Shown: in pieces, positions 42,100-54,627 of the stretch
Position numbering within the stretch: position 1 is the first letter of the stretch
Layout of the letters: each line of letters opens with the position of its first letter
NCBI GenBank assembly: GCA_905221605.1
Contig: CAJNDS010002771.1
Coordinates: 219,173-283,172 of the forward strand
Origin: Symbiodinium natans
Lineage: Eukaryota; Sar; Dinophyceae; Suessiales; Symbiodiniaceae
Direction of reading: 5' to 3'
DNA: 64,000 nucleotides
The notes under the pieces: generated by a model
The model's database searches: none
The model's input: the letters and a program-made list of their open reading frames with translations, nothing else
Told to the model about the DNA's origin: nothing
Program-made: the position numbers and the translations under genes

Positions 42100-43420
42100 G
42101 CCGCCGTGGAATGTGGAGCACGTCGACAGAGATCAATGCCCAAAGTTGGTGAATTGACATGTTTGCTGACTTTTGTCGGAGTCATGCTGACAACAGTCGA
42201 TGGCGTTGAGCATGTGACGGCTGACTCAATTTGCTCTGCACCGACCAACTACCCGAAGCTGGTCACTGCAGCGACAAGTTCCTGCTCAAGCACAGTGCCG
42301 AAATTTCTGCACAATGCTTCGCAAGCTCTTTTCGCGGCCTGGTTGAGCTGCAGGACCCTGCATGCCTCGCCATGTCTTTGCTCATGTGCTTTCGTTCACA
42401 GTGCTAGAGTATGCTTAGTGGTGGCGGCTCTGGCGAGGAGTCAATTGAAAAATGTCGCATGTCTTAGACTTGGGTGCCTGGCCTTGCCAGACTTGTCCAA
42501 AAGCCTTGCAGACAGGATTCCTCGTTGCTGCGCTGTTCTAGAATCAACCTCGCAGCATTCACAACTCGCCCACAGGTCGCAGAATGTCTGGTCCCGTGGC
42601 TTTTTCTGGTTGCCGCTACTGGATCCGGCTGGCGTGGTAGTTGCTGCTGCGCAGTTTCCTACTCCAGTTTCTGGGGCTGACGCCGCTTCTTGCGTGCGGT
42701 TCCTCTTGTTTTGTTTTTTGTCTCGCTTTTTTTGTCTCGAGGCTTCTTTTTGTGGCCTTTCTGGATGTTTAGCTTCCTGCCGCTTCAGAAGCCTGCTGCT
42801 GTGTTGTTTTTTCTCTCACGGTCCTTGTCTTGGCCGCAGCTTCTGCATCTTTTCTGGCTGCCACAGCTGCTTCCTTCAAGCTCATTCATTCATTCACTCA
42901 TTCATGCATTCATACACGGCACGGTTCTCCATGTCTGCCAAGCACCAAGGCTTCCGTACATTGAAGAAAGTCAGTGATGGGCGCGAATGTTTAGAAAGAA
43001 AGTCCACAACCTTGTAAAGTGAGGAACGCCTGAACAGCGACACCCCGCCATGCCGCGCCCATCAGCACGAACAAGAAGGTGTTGGCAGTTGTTCGTGTGG
43101 CTTTCGCCGCTTGCGGTGGCTGTCCCGCTGTCCCTTTGGCCCTGCAGCTGCGACCTTTCCGGATGCTGAAGCTTCCATCTGTTTCCTGCTCGCCTTCCCT
43201 TTCATGGGCAGCGCACTGCTGTGCAGCTTTCGTTTGCGCAGCCTCCACCTTTCTGGCTGCCGCTGCCGCATCCTGTCTTTTCAAAAAGCTGAAAGGTTCG
43301 GGAAGACGAAAAGGTCAAGAGCTTCATGGCTGACATTTTGGGTTTTGCTCGGGGAAAAGCTGCAGTTCACCTTTCGACGGCGCAAGCGCGCGACCATGAC
43401 TGGATAGACGCTCCCGCAGC
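42100..43420 (-). other. Possible minus-strand Ala/Lys/Glu-rich exons; nothing firm
   Basis: On the minus strand, about 42890-42770 reads MSLKEAAVAARKDAEAAAKT with REKTTQQQASEAA, and about 43284-43200 reads KRQDAAAAARKVEAAQTKAA. The two are similar to each other (x-A-A-V/A-A-A-R-K-x-x-E-A-A) and helical. Around 42770-42680 a basic stretch reads ASRQKKRDKKQNKRNRTQEA. The 303-codon plus-strand open frame over the same DNA is Cys/Phe/Leu/Ser-rich, as expected for the complement of such sequence. Evidence is composition only. Confidence 0.25.
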
Positions 43421-43885
43421 GAGCGCATGCTGCCAGAGCCGGCATGCTGTTTTTAGCCTCGCAGCAAGGAAAAAGGATCATATGTGAAGCCTCGCATTGC
43501 TTCCTAACTTCCAGATTGCCCCCTAGAGAGTGTGCGAGCTTGTCTAGTAGTCTAGATTCCGCAGGCATTTCCAGAATTGGCAATCGAGAAGTTTCCGGTA
43601 CCGAGCTAAGTTGTCATGTCTCGAGCCTAGAGCACAGGGGGGATTGGACGTGGAAGGCTCACATGAAAGAAGATGTCTGTAGCCTGCAGCAGGGTCGACC
43701 AATACATTGGGGCAACGCCCCTGGGATATAGTGGGTAGAAACAAGGCTGGGCGACAGAAAGAGTGCAGCAACGCAAGCGGCATGGAAGGAAGGTTTGGCC
43801 CAGCCGGCTGATAGGATGAATTGACATATGTTGTGAGGCGCACTTTTCGACATGGGGTTCATGTGGTGAAGTTCGCACCATTCGC

Positions 43886-44170
43886 ATGTTCCGACGGCTA
43901 GACCCACAAAACAGGGACAAGCCAGTCATCGCTGTTGACTTCTTGCATGTAGTGCTAGAATCACTAGAACAATCCGAAGAGCAAGAAGAAGAGGCAGACG
44001 CAACGCAAGCTGGACCTCACAGCAGAGGCAGTGAAACGTGGGAGAGCAAAAGCGCTGTCGACACATTGCCCGCTTGCCAAGACGAGGCATTGGATGTGGA
44101 GCCGCCGCATTCTGAGATGCCGCCTCGCGCATCAGCCCACGACAGTCAAGCGCTCAGGACACATGCAAGT
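43886..44170 (+). CDS. Possible acidic disordered exon
   Basis: The frame reads PVIAVDFLHVVLESLEQSEE, then an acidic/Ser-rich stretch EEADATQAGPHSRGSETWES and further polar sequence. Composition is protein-like (E, S, A, P-rich), unlike the surrounding DNA. No domain is recognised. The frame later becomes a Val/Tyr/Cys-rich string that looks intronic, so the exon probably ends near 44165. Confidence 0.28.
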
Positions 44171-44299
44171 CAGGCATATGCCGGTACCAAGCCAGGCGTA
44201 CTTGTGACTCCATGTGTCGTAGTTGTTGTTTGGAAAACATACTGCAGCTACGGCTTGATTGTTTTCAGCAGTGCTCAGATTCTTGGCATGTATTGATGG

Positions 44300-47200
44300 A
44301 CATACGGACCTGCGCACCACCTTTTGGCCAAAACCTGCATGTTACGCAATATGACGACTACTCAATGGAAAAGGCTCCTTGAACTGCACATTTCTTCACC
44401 TGTGGGTGGCTGCAAGAAGATGCGTCATCTGTGGCATTGAGAGTCTGCGGGCCGCGTGCTTACGTGCAGGCCAGCTGATGCTCCTGCACGGCAAGAAGGA
44501 TCCAGCTCCTCGGGTTGGCACCGGATTCAAGTGCGTGATAGTGCGTGTGTTGTTGCGAGGAGTTGGTGCTATTTCCACCTTCCGCGGCACACCTGGGTCT
44601 TCTGGAGACTTCCCACTGGAGCTTTCAGAGCCTTTGCGGCCTCCACAAGGTCTTCAGTTTTTTCATGAGCCAATGAAAAGGCAATCTGAGAAACTTGCTG
44701 TAGCAGTGTAGCAGGCGTCAGAATTGCCAGCCGGGGCGCGGCCTTTTCGAGTTGTGCTGCGAACAGGCTGGACCATGGATGTGTCGCATGATGAATAAAT
44801 CCTGTTCATCTTCAGCGTTCAAGATTTCACAGTCCAAGCCATGTGAGGCGACTTTCTCTATGTGCCAAGAGGCTGGTGGATTTCGTCACGGGCACTTGCT
44901 GCTGCTATAACTGCGAGGCGCGGCCTTTCACCAATTTTCACCATCCTTGCACTGTTTAAGCACTTTCCATACTGTCGCTGTCTTGGGCTACAAACAGATG
45001 ACGGCCTCTTTGTTTCGTGTTGGATCCTCGTTAATGTGTCCCGCCCCTCATAGTCAGCAGGTCACGTGGATCCTCCTTCAAAGGACTCCACTCAGAATCC
45101 ACTCTCCTCGGGTTCGGCGGCCTTTTTGTTTCATGTTGGATCCTCTTTAATGTGCCCCCCGTCAACAGTCAGCAGGTCACGTGGATACCCTTTGAATGGA
45201 CTCCACCCAGTATCCACCCTCCTTGGGTTCAGAGATTACACGACCCCGAACCGTGCGACAAGAGGCCAAGCCCGTGAACTCCAAGGCTCCCTGGCTTTAA
45301 GATTACAAGAACGTGTCCAAACAGATGACCTCGGCCCAGCTGACTTGACATTTAACGCGGACCCCTCAAACAGTGGCCCGATCCGGAACAGCCCTGCAAA
45401 CTTGACTTTACGGTGACCCCCTGAGTGCAACATCAAGCATGTCTTTCCACAAGCTATGCCTGCAGCAGTGTCTGCTGGAACTGCGCAACCTGAAAAGTCA
45501 TCACCTCGTCAAACGAGTGCCGATGAGGCATGATTTTCGTGTTGAGCGAGATGGTCAGAAGCCAAGCACTGCCATTCCAGGAGTCGACGCCATGTCTATT
45601 GCAAATGGGTAGGCTCACGTTGTGTGTCAGACTAATGAGAAGGTGGACAACAACACAGTGCACAGCCTTCACAGGCTCCGCAGGACTCGGCTGCAAGTGC
45701 GAGAGCGGACATGGTAAGCAGCACGTCTAGGATGCAGGTTACATCGTCCCGACTGCTTGCTGGATTTGCATGAGAGAGTGCTCATGCTTGCAGGCTGGTT
45801 CCGTTCCTGCCAGATGCAGAGGCCAAGGTCTGGGCCTTTGCATCAATCCACTCCATTCCTTTACTTCCGAGGAATGTGTGCTCAGCACGCATGCCTGATG
45901 CTGCTCGCAGGGGAGCTTCGTAGCTGTTCCGCGGCGTCCCGTCGGTTCACGTTTTGACCTCAGTGTCAAGTCAAGCAACGCCACAGCCTGGGCCTTTCAA
46001 TCCTTCCTATGCCTTTCGGCCAGAAGCCAGTCCCCGATACAGCGAGATACAGCGAGGTACGAAGCGGGCGCACGCATGTCCAGATGCTAAGGTGGGCTTC
46101 TCGCAGGCATCGCTTCACAGCCTTCGACTGAAAAACCAATGGTTGCATACAGGAGCCTGATGATTCCATTTCGCACAGACAGGTATACACTGGGATAGTT
46201 CAGGGGAGGCACTGTCGAAAGCAAGACTTTGACCCGATGTCTTGTAGTTTTGCATTGGCTCGTGAGTCTGGGATGCCGTGGCAGACTGCAGTTGTTGCAG
46301 CAACAGTCCGTCAACATGACTATTCTCGGATGAGTAGCGAGTAGTGCTTCTGCCATGGCCTGTTTTCCAGCTGGCCGTTTCGGTGTGGCGACTCCAAGTT
46401 CCACATGCCGCGCATGGCCACAAGGCACATGCAGTCGAACTGCCAGGCATGTTTACGCTTTTGCTGAGACATGTCCCGGCTTAGGAGGTGTCGAGACATG
46501 ATGCTTCGGCAGAAACTGAATGCAGAGCAGCAACGCTTGATTCCATTTCCCAGGTTCCCCCCAGCTTCACAGCCAGATCGGAGTCCCGGAGGGCCTCCTG
46601 TCATCAGCATGGCGTTGGGTCCTAGCGCTGGGAGCCTCGCACACATTTGCCCTGACAGGGAGGCGCTGCCGTGGCAAACATGGTAATATGCACGTGTTCC
46701 ACCGACTGCAGACTATTGGAGGATATGTTGGCATGATGTGCACTAGCAGTCACTGGCACGACCTGCACGCAGCGACACATCGAATTACACGGCAAGGGAT
46801 TGGCCACAAAAGAGGCCGTTACGGCGAACTCAGGGCAATAAGGTTTTGGGCTCGCACACGAGAGAGTGCGTCATTTTGACGCCTCCCCCGCAAACCGTGA
46901 GTGGGCACCGCGCAGTACTTCTGTCAATGTTGCCAGTGAGACCTACCGAAGCCTTTGAAACAGAAATTCCCTCCCAAATTTGCGTTGACGCGTGTTACTG
47001 GGCCAGGAATCATTTCTACAGGCTCCGTGTAGTAAAATTTTCAGAGCGCCGACAAATAGTCATTCTGCAGCGTCAGCGGGGCCCAATTTGGCGCAAGTGT
47101 TTTAGAGCGCCAAACAAATGAATGCCACAGGGTCCGGAAATTGGGCGATGTTCAAGGCAATCAGATGTAAGGCTTTGAGCGAGACACATTCTAGTATGTT

Positions 47201-48579
47201 TCAGGTCAATAAAAGAAGGGTTAACCAAGGGAAGTCCGCTTTTGCTGGTGTACACTTTTCATGGTTATGCTGGGGAAGGGCCCGCCCTCAAGGCAACCCC
47301 TCCCCGTTCGGGCGAACGGGGGTGTTTAGGGTCAGCTGGCTAGGTCGCCAGGTGTCTCCCACACGAAGCAGAAGGCGTGTGTGTCCCGCATGCAGAACCG
47401 TGCCACAGCATGCCATGTTGTCTGGACTTTGAGATACATTGGCTGCATGTATTTCAAAAAGGCACAAGCTCAAAGTTCTGACGTTTGGCATGTTGTATGA
47501 CGATATGGCGTCCACACAGAACTGAGCTCTCAAAAACTATCAGAGTGCACAGCGCAGGTATCCAGGTATCATACAACAACCGTGCTAACAGAACCAAACA
47601 AAACAACAGCAAGGGCGCGTCGTACGAAACAGCAGCAACAGCAGCAAACTCTCTGGATCGTATCAGTCCTTTCTCGGCCATGTAATCAATCACGATTCGC
47701 ACCTCCTTCACACGGGCAAAGTGCATATCTAACAGTCTAACAGCAAGATCAGACCACCTTCCAAAGGGTAGCCATCATCTGCCATCTATTCGGGTCAGGC
47801 TTGGGGGTTGACCAAACACGGCATCCTTCTTTCATTTCGCATGTTGGCTTTGCTTTGGCTGCCACGGGTGACCTGGTATTGTCTCATGTTGGTACGGGGT
47901 TATCAAGGTTCCGTATCTCATTCATATGATCACGAGTCTACTGTGTGGCGGTGCACACTCCAGCTCTGTGCTCGAGGCGAGGGCAGGTTTGCAGAGCGGT
48001 GTCGGGTTATCGTTTGGATTGGGGCTGAGGCAGCTGTTGCCTGCCCTTCTGCGTCGTTTGGTTTCTTATGTGGTTGCGAACCAGGTTTTTTTGGCGCCAA
48101 ACCGTGCCAACTTCAATGTTGGAAGCCCAGAAAGTAGCTGGAAAGTGCCGAACCGTGCCAAAGTCCGCCGAAGAACCTCTCAACTCCTTAACTTCCCAAA
48201 GGCTAAGAGCTCCTCAACCCTCGACCCCTCCACCTTTCAACACCTCAAGCCCTCCAATCCCCCAACCCAGTTCATATTGTTGAGGGCGTTCAAAAAGTGC
48301 GAAATTGTTTGGGGGGCAGGGGGCCAGATACTAAACCGAGCACAGCATTGAATTCCCTCACGGCCCAACTTGCCAGAAGCATTTGCAAAATCACGATCAA
48401 CAAGGCGAATCTTCTCGTTACATTCCTCGTAGAGCATCCCAGCACTTCCGAAGAAGATGCTCCGGGCGCATATACATCGTGCCATGGACCATGCCAATTT
48501 TGCAGTCTGAGATGCTAGCAATCCAATTTTCCTTTGGCTACGCAGGTGCCGGTCGAGATCATCAGTACGAGTTCGGGTG
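44300..48579. other. Gene-poor intergenic region
   Basis: Several short open frames occur on both strands, none with a recognisable domain. The only structure seen is a 116-bp tandem duplication at 45002-45233. A short Arg/Gln-rich frame at 46471-46686 (MLRQKLNAEQQRLIPFPR) could be an exon but is weak. Confidence 0.4.
45002..45233. repeat. Tandem duplication, period 116 bp
   Basis: Two adjacent diverged copies, the first beginning CGGCCTCTTTGTTTCGTG (45002) and the second CGGCCTTTTTGTTTCATG (45118). Each includes GTCAGCAGGTCACGTGGAT and ends with GGGTTC(G/A). Differences are mostly single substitutions. Confidence 0.9.
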
Positions 48580-51500
48580 ATGGCAGCCCAAGCATTTGCA
48601 CCCGAAGTAGCGGCACAAGAGACATCCGAGACTCTTGCTGCGTCACAGTTGTACTGTCCCGTTTGTAAAGTGCGTCTCGGACAGCTTCAGTCATCGTGCT
48701 TTTTTATACTTGTGGATATTGTGGGCATTCTGCGCTTCACCGATATTGCGACGACCACCGAGGCAATGCACGAGCATTGCAATGCTGAAGCAGCACCTGG
48801 AAGGAAGGCGCCACAAGAAGATGCTGGCTCGTTCGGGTCTGGTACCCCTGACAGACACGCCTAAGGGAACAAAGGCGCAGAAGAAGACACGCAGGACACT
48901 CTGCGGAATTCATTGTGTACTGCACAGTTGATTGACGACACGGAGCCGATACTCAAGATGCTCAATGTATGCTGCCCGAGTGGTGTCGTAACTAAGCTCG
49001 CCGACGTTAACGCCTGTGCGCAGCAGGGCCAAACGCAACATGTGCGAACAACTGTTCTTACGCGTTGCCTGCTTTCAAAGCAAGGAGGTGGAACAAAATG
49101 ATTGAGGAGAAGGACTTCCAAGCCCTTCTGGCGGCTGCACGCCTTCCACCGGAAGGACACGAGTCAAAGGCACCGTGGCCGTCCCTACTCAGACATTACC
49201 TATCCCTCAACCCTGCTCTGAAGATGCAAACTCGCATTCTCAAAATCTTGTTGATGTTTGAATACATTTGAACAATTTTTTCAGACAGCAAAAGCTGCCT
49301 GCGTGTGCGTGCAGGTGTTGCTGCTGAGTGGTATGCTGAAAGTCGCTGCTGCAGTTGGCGGCGCGGCGCAGTTTGCAGAATCCTTGAGCCTCATGGCACA
49401 GCCAGCGTATCGCGATGTGAAGATCAGCATAGAGACATTTCACGAAGTTCTCACGCAGTTGCTTTTCCGTGTACCAACGCCTGCTGCCATGGTGCGCATT
49501 GCCTTGAACCTGACTATCCAGAAGAAAGCTGATATCGTGCCTCTCCTGCCCGTTGATCTTGGTGATGGGCCCAGTGAGCATGAGCTTCATGAACTCTTCC
49601 GGGGCTGCCGCCCATGTACAGAATTGTCAGCTGACAGCTCAGAGTCGGAGATCGTCACCAGCGCATGCAATGCCTTGGAGCAGGTGGCTGTAGAAGATCT
49701 GCTGGGCAGGGTCGAGCTAAAGCCTGCCGCGGCAGGCTTCGTGGACTACTACAGCCATTTCCTGCCGATACTTCACTTAGACTTTCTGGAGGAGCTACGA
49801 CAGAACCAGCGAATGCTGGAAAGGCCCCGCCATGCTGTGCGGCGCTTAAAGCCAGAGCCCAGTGACGATGGAAAGCTGCTATTGCTGAAGGTAGCTGCAG
49901 CCCAAATGTCTGAGCTCGATGTCTCTGCTGGGAATGCGCTCTTGCTCTCAAAGACAGGCATGAGTGTACTGCATGGAGGCGCTATATGCTTTGCGCCTAT
50001 CACTTACTCGTCGTCACTTGGACCATTGGCAGAAGTGGCGTTAGATGTCGGAGGGAAGCCGAATGTGCGAGAGATTTGTGAAAAAGAGGAGCTCGTGGAT
50101 GTATACTCTGCGGTGAATGTAGTGGCATACAAGCGACAACTTGCAGCACTCGAGAAAGTGGCTACTGCTGAAAAGAAAGGAAGGTTTCCACTGTGGGAGT
50201 TGCTGCCCTTGTGTGGGGTGGGCGGTGATATTGTGGACTCTTGGGCCAGCAAGATGAGAAGCAAGCTGTCGAATGGAAGGCCAGGCAAGGTTGGTGCGCT
50301 GGGTGGCCTGCCACAAAGTGAGAACGACGTGAGCGTGCTGAAATTGAAGTCTTTGGCTGCAGAAGACCCCAGCAGCCTGTACAGCCGGCAGCTCTCATCC
50401 CCTTCGAAAGAGCTCAATGCGTCGCAGGCGCAGGCTACAGAGGCTGCGTTGCAAAGGCGTCTTACGGTGATCCAGGGGCCGCCTGGCACAGGAAAGACCC
50501 ACGTGTCGGTTGAGATTCTCAGACTCTGGTCACGCATGGGAGTTAAGCCCATTCTTGTGACGTCTCACAACAACGTGGCAGTGGACAATGTCGCCGAAAT
50601 GGCTTTTGCAAAAGGTTTGGATGTCGTTCGTATTGGCAGGCAAGACCGCACCAGCTCAGCTCTAGATCATTGTTCCTTAAACTCCATTTTGGACGAAATT
50701 TGCGGTGAGGACGAGGGGCCATCGTTCAGATTTTCGACAGCACTTCGGGTCTTGAAAAATGCCGACGTAGTTTGCGTCACCACAATTGCATCAGGCACCA
50801 AGCTCTTGAACAAAGTGGCCTTTGGTGCGATTTTGATGGATGAAGCTGCTCAAACAACAGAGGTGTCGGCATTGGTGCCCCTGGCCCATCTGCGTGCTGA
50901 TCGCTTGGTCCTTGTTGGAGACCACTGCCAGCTGCCAGCCACAGCTTTGTCACTCGAGGCCGAGACACGTGGCCTGACCCTTTCCCTTTTCCAGCGCCTG
51001 GTAATGAGAGGATTCCCTTCCTACTTTCTCGACACACAGTTCCGCATGCACCCGGTGATTGCGGAGCACAGTTCTGAGGCATTCTATGACTCGAAGCTCC
51101 TGTCAGGGGTGTCCGCTGCAATGAGGCCTCCACCTGCAGGTTTTGAATGGCCTTGCCCATCAGAAGGACTGGCTTTCATCGACACTGGTGGTTCTCAAGA
51201 TTGTTCCGAGGAGAGGGACAGGCTGTCGTGGTGCAATCCTGGTGAAGCCGTTCTGTTGACACAGATCCTGGCCAGCATCCTGAGCACCGGTGAGTTGGCA
51301 GCATCTCAGATTGGAATTGTCACCCCATACATGGGCCAAGTCCGCACACTTCGACGCCTGATTGACAAATACCTGAGCCTAAGTCCAGCGGCTTCCCAAG
51401 AACTTCTTGTTGCTTCTGTCGATTCGTTCCAGGGCCGCGAGAAGGAGCTAATTCTGTTCAGCGCGGTGCGCTGCAACAAGGCAGGGCATGTTGGCTTCCT

Positions 51501-51669
51501 GGCTGATTGGCGGCGCCTCAATGTCATGCTCACGAGAGCACGGAGGGGCTTGATCATTGTGGGCGATCGCTGGACTCTGAGGGCTGACCCCTTTTGGCGC
51601 ACATATGTAGATTGGGCCGAGAGAAGGGGCTATGCTCTGGATTTTAGTTTGCCCGAGACAGCTTCCTGA
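48580..51669 (+). CDS. U1/matrin-type zinc finger and UPF1-like SF1 helicase
   Basis: Probable start ATG at 48580 (MAAQAFAPEVAAQETSET). LYCPVCKVRLG (about 48646-48678) and AMLKQHLEGRRHKKMLARSG (about 48780-48840, another frame) together form C-x2-C...H-x5-H, a U1/matrin-type finger split by an intron of about 100 bp. A further exon at 49099-49221 reads EEKDFQALLAAARLPPEGHE. The main exon opens after an AG at 49283-49284 and runs to 51669. It holds Walker A GPPGTGKT (50476-50499), motif Ia TSHNNVAVDN, DEAAQ (50839-50853), GDHCQLPAT, QFRMHP (51037-51054), SVDSFQGREKE and RRLNVMLTRARRGL. All SF1B UPF1/IGHMBP2/SEN1-like motifs are intact. Such enzymes unwind RNA or DNA in RNA decay, transcription termination or RNA silencing; which one applies is not decided. 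The 48840-49090 joins are unresolved. Confidence 0.88.
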
Positions 51670-53593
51670 ATGTGATGAAAGCTACCAAAACACGCAGAGG
51701 TAAACCGCGACTCAGGGCGATGTTTGCGCATCACTACACCTTCAGCAGTGCTTCAGGCTGATTTGTTTTTCATTTGGCCGAGCTATGATAGGTGGGTCTT
51801 ATCGAGTCGTTTCCGAAAACGCGGCGTCGGGCCTTTCCTCCGGCAGATCAAATGCTTTGTATTTTTACAGCATGTTATGACTGTTACGATATGTTCTGTC
51901 TGGCACCAGCGAGCTTGTCCTCCGCTAGCTTGTCCTTTGCTCTCCCGTGCGTCCAGCACACCATATCTCGGCCGCGACGACTGACATGGGACTCGATAGA
52001 AACAAAGAAATATGTGGACCTTAAGGGTCTAGGTGAGTAACCCTCTGTGTGGAATTACCAGAGAAAACCGTTCCAAGTATTTCATGCGATTCAAAGCGCT
52101 TGAAACACTTGAAACGGTTTTCTCTGGGGCTAGTGGGTGACCCCAACCCATTAAAACACTTGAAACACTTCTCTCTCCAGAGAAAGCCGTTTCAAGTGTT
52201 TCAAGTGTTTCATGTGTTTCATGTGTTTCAAGTGTTTCAAGTGTTTCACGAACATTCTATGAGTGCAAGCGTCGACGATGCGGCCGTTGAGGTCCTCATC
52301 TTTGTGTGGTTTGCACAGTACATGCGGAAGTTCAGCTGTCTGTACATGCCTGGCTAGCTAGTGCACACACACCAAAACATGCAGCTGGCCGGCTCTCACG
52401 TACAACCCATGTCTCCAGCTCTTGCATGGCCTGGGCTTGTAGCTGGCTGTATCGGGCGTTCATGTCGAGAAGGATGGAGAAGGTTTACACTGGCTACCAC
52501 ATTTGTTTTTCGAGGAACATGACGCTCTGGTTTCAGAGGTTCAAGATTCATGATCTCCTCAAGAGAATACCTTAACGCATGTTTAGCACTGGGTAGCTGA
52601 ATCATGCAGTGCAAACAAGCTTGAAGCGAAAGCTGGCTTAATTTTAAGCCGCACCTCAAGGGAGGCCACGCCTCATAGAACCATCCTGGGGTATGTCCCG
52701 AAGCAAGTTCTGGCAGACATCCAGGACATCCAGGCAATGGGGCATCGGGCCTGAGATGGGTGTCACAATTCAAGTAGAACACTGTAGCTTGAGACAGGAA
52801 ATAGTCACAGCAAAAGGAGTAGCGATGTTTAACGATGTTGGTTTGTAGCCAGGTTGTAGCCCTTGGCAGCCATGGCATGGAAGTCTTCGCTGCCACCGCG
52901 GAAGAAGTTTGTCTTGGATGCGGGCTGGGATGGGCTGGGAGTGCCTGATGGTGAGGCAAAGAAACCTTGCAAACATGGCTCGCGCGAGAATAGCTTCTTC
53001 CTGGCCCAGCAGTTGCAAGTATCCTCTCAGCGAAAGCACCCCCCCCAAGCTAGAGGCGGCACCCACCAGAAGTCGGCGTTCCTCCTTTTTTTTGCGTCGG
53101 ATCTTGGTCTCGAGCGACTCATAGGCCGAAGCCTTGAACCGCGCTGCACGGCGGAAAGCCTGCGAAAGCCTCCTGCAGACCAGAACCTATTGGGGCTTAA
53201 GCTTCCAGTGATCTACAGATGCCACACGATGCTAGCAGACACGAAAATGAGTCGTACAGTGACTCGTACAGCAAAATAGGAAGTATGAATCCTGGGTTCG
53301 ATCCCAACAGTTTCAACGTGCTAGTAGTTGGTTGTAGTAGGAGGGGCACCAGTAGTAATAGCACCAGCAGCAGAGGTGGTAGTTATGGACCACTATGCAG
53401 TCGCTCCAGGGGTACTGCAGTAGTTCGGTTTGGAGTGTCCTTGCGGTGCACCTCGCGCGGCGCCCGGCAGCCGTGTTGCAGAGGCCGGTCGCGTCGAAAC
53501 ATTTTCGGTGGCACACCATGCGGCGTGTCCTGACGGTTGAGTTGTGATGTTGCTTGAATTCAAGGCGCAGGCGCATGACACAGCCGCAACAGA
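51670..53593. other. Intergenic region after helicase
   Basis: No coding segment that I can support; the short open frames around 52396-53280 show no domain. Contains the GTTTCA-type repeat at 52050-52250 and an isolated tRNA-like B-box at about 53297. Confidence 0.4.
52050..52250. repeat. GAAACACTT/AAGTGTTTC repeat with inverted halves
   Basis: CTTGAAACACTTGAAACGG-like words occur in one orientation at about 52095-52165. Their reverse complements (TTTCAAGTGTTTCAAGTG, TTTCATGTGTTTCATGTG) fill about 52188-52250. The phrase CCAGAGAAAnCCGTTtCAAG occurs twice (about 52059 and 52177). The two halves could form a long imperfect hairpin. Confidence 0.8.
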
Positions 53594-53745
53594 AGAAGAA
53601 GAAGAAAAATAATAAGAATAAAAAAGAATAAGGAGAAGACGTAGAAGAAGAAGAAGAAGAAAAAGAGAGGAAGAAGATGAAGATGAAGATGAAGATGAAG
53701 ATGAAGATGAAGACGAAGATGAAGAAAAAGAAGAAGCCCTAAACC
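53594..53745. repeat. (GAA)n/(GAT)n microsatellite
   Basis: Plus-strand GAAGAAGAA runs broken by AATAAT, followed by GATGAA units at about 53677-53725. Purine-rich on one strand; the minus-strand Ser/Leu-rich open frame here is an artefact. Confidence 0.9.
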
Positions 53746-54354
53746 AAAAAACGGACCCTAACATGCCTGAACAGATGATTGAAGTCTCCATGCGAAGGGT
53801 CTCGGATCGAGCCTTTTAGATTTTCAGGCAGTGCTGTGTACCCCAGCTAGTTTCTTTAGCGACTTTGTATCCAGCCGAATGCAGCCATAGCTTTTTGTAG
53901 TCCACCTTGCACGCGGTTTTCTTTGCTTCATGTTCGAAGCCCTGGCCCAGGCGGCCCAGATGTGGAAGCTCCACCCGCAGATTGCTTCCACTGGGCCATG
54001 ATTTCCGCACGCCGGATGACCAAGGCCGGGATACTGGCAGACCGGCAACATGATTCTGCAAGCCTCAGACTGTCCAGGAGGGCGTTCCACGTTGCTTTCA
54101 GTTGCAGCTTGCGTCGTAGCAATGCGACGTGCGACTTGGCTGTGACACATAGACAAACAGGCAGTCTCAGTCTCAGAGCAAGAGCACTTTCCATGATCAT
54201 GGCTGCCCACGGGCTGGATCATTGTTTTTGCGTTTTAGCCATTCTTTTATACCCACAATCGGGTTTCCACGTCAAAAGCACAGAATAGAGGGTTCCTTCA
54301 TTAAAGTACAAAGGAAATAGAGGTGTTTTCGATTGCAATACGGACACCAGCCGA

Positions 54355-54490
54355 CGGAAGGAAAGCAAGAAGGAAAGAAGGAAGGAAGGAAAGAAAGACA
54401 GTAAAAAAAGGAACGACATGCAGAAAGAAAGAAGTGCAAGAAAGAAGAAACAAAAGAATGAAGGAAAGGAATAAAGAAAGAAAGAGAGCT
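54355..54490. repeat. (GAAG/GAAA)n polypurine tract
   Basis: About 135 bp of nearly pure A/G built on GAAGGAAA and AGAAAGAA. Able in principle to form triplex DNA. Encodes only Lys/Arg/Glu-rich or Phe/Leu/Ser-rich artefact frames. Confidence 0.9.
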
Positions 54491-54627
54491 TCAAAGCATA
54501 CATGAATTTTGTCTTGAAACCCATCCATCATGCAAGCATCATGTTTGCCCCCTTCTTTCTGAATGTGCAACCTTGCCTTCAAGGATGTATGAATCTTTGC
54601 CCATCGTGCGAGCACTGTGTTTGCAAA

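Noticed and set aside
42106-43017. 303-codon plus-strand open frame, Cys/Phe/Ser/Leu-rich
   Set aside because: Starts at a non-ATG codon, has no membrane-protein logic or domain, and is largely the complement of Ala/Lys-rich minus-strand sequence with homopolymers.
47280-47320. GC-rich inverted repeat near 47295-47320 (CCCCGTTCGGGCGAACGGGG) as a terminator
   Set aside because: A neat palindrome, but bacterial-type terminators are not expected here and no gene ends nearby.
53285-53310. GGTTCGATCCC, a tRNA T-arm/B-box-like sequence
   Set aside because: No matching acceptor, D-arm or anticodon arm upstream at tRNA spacing; could be a SINE remnant but not supportable.
53594-53745. Possible CRISPR-like or regularly spaced repeats in the subtelomere
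   Set aside because: Repeats are simple microsatellites without unique spacers of constant length; the organism is eukaryotic.
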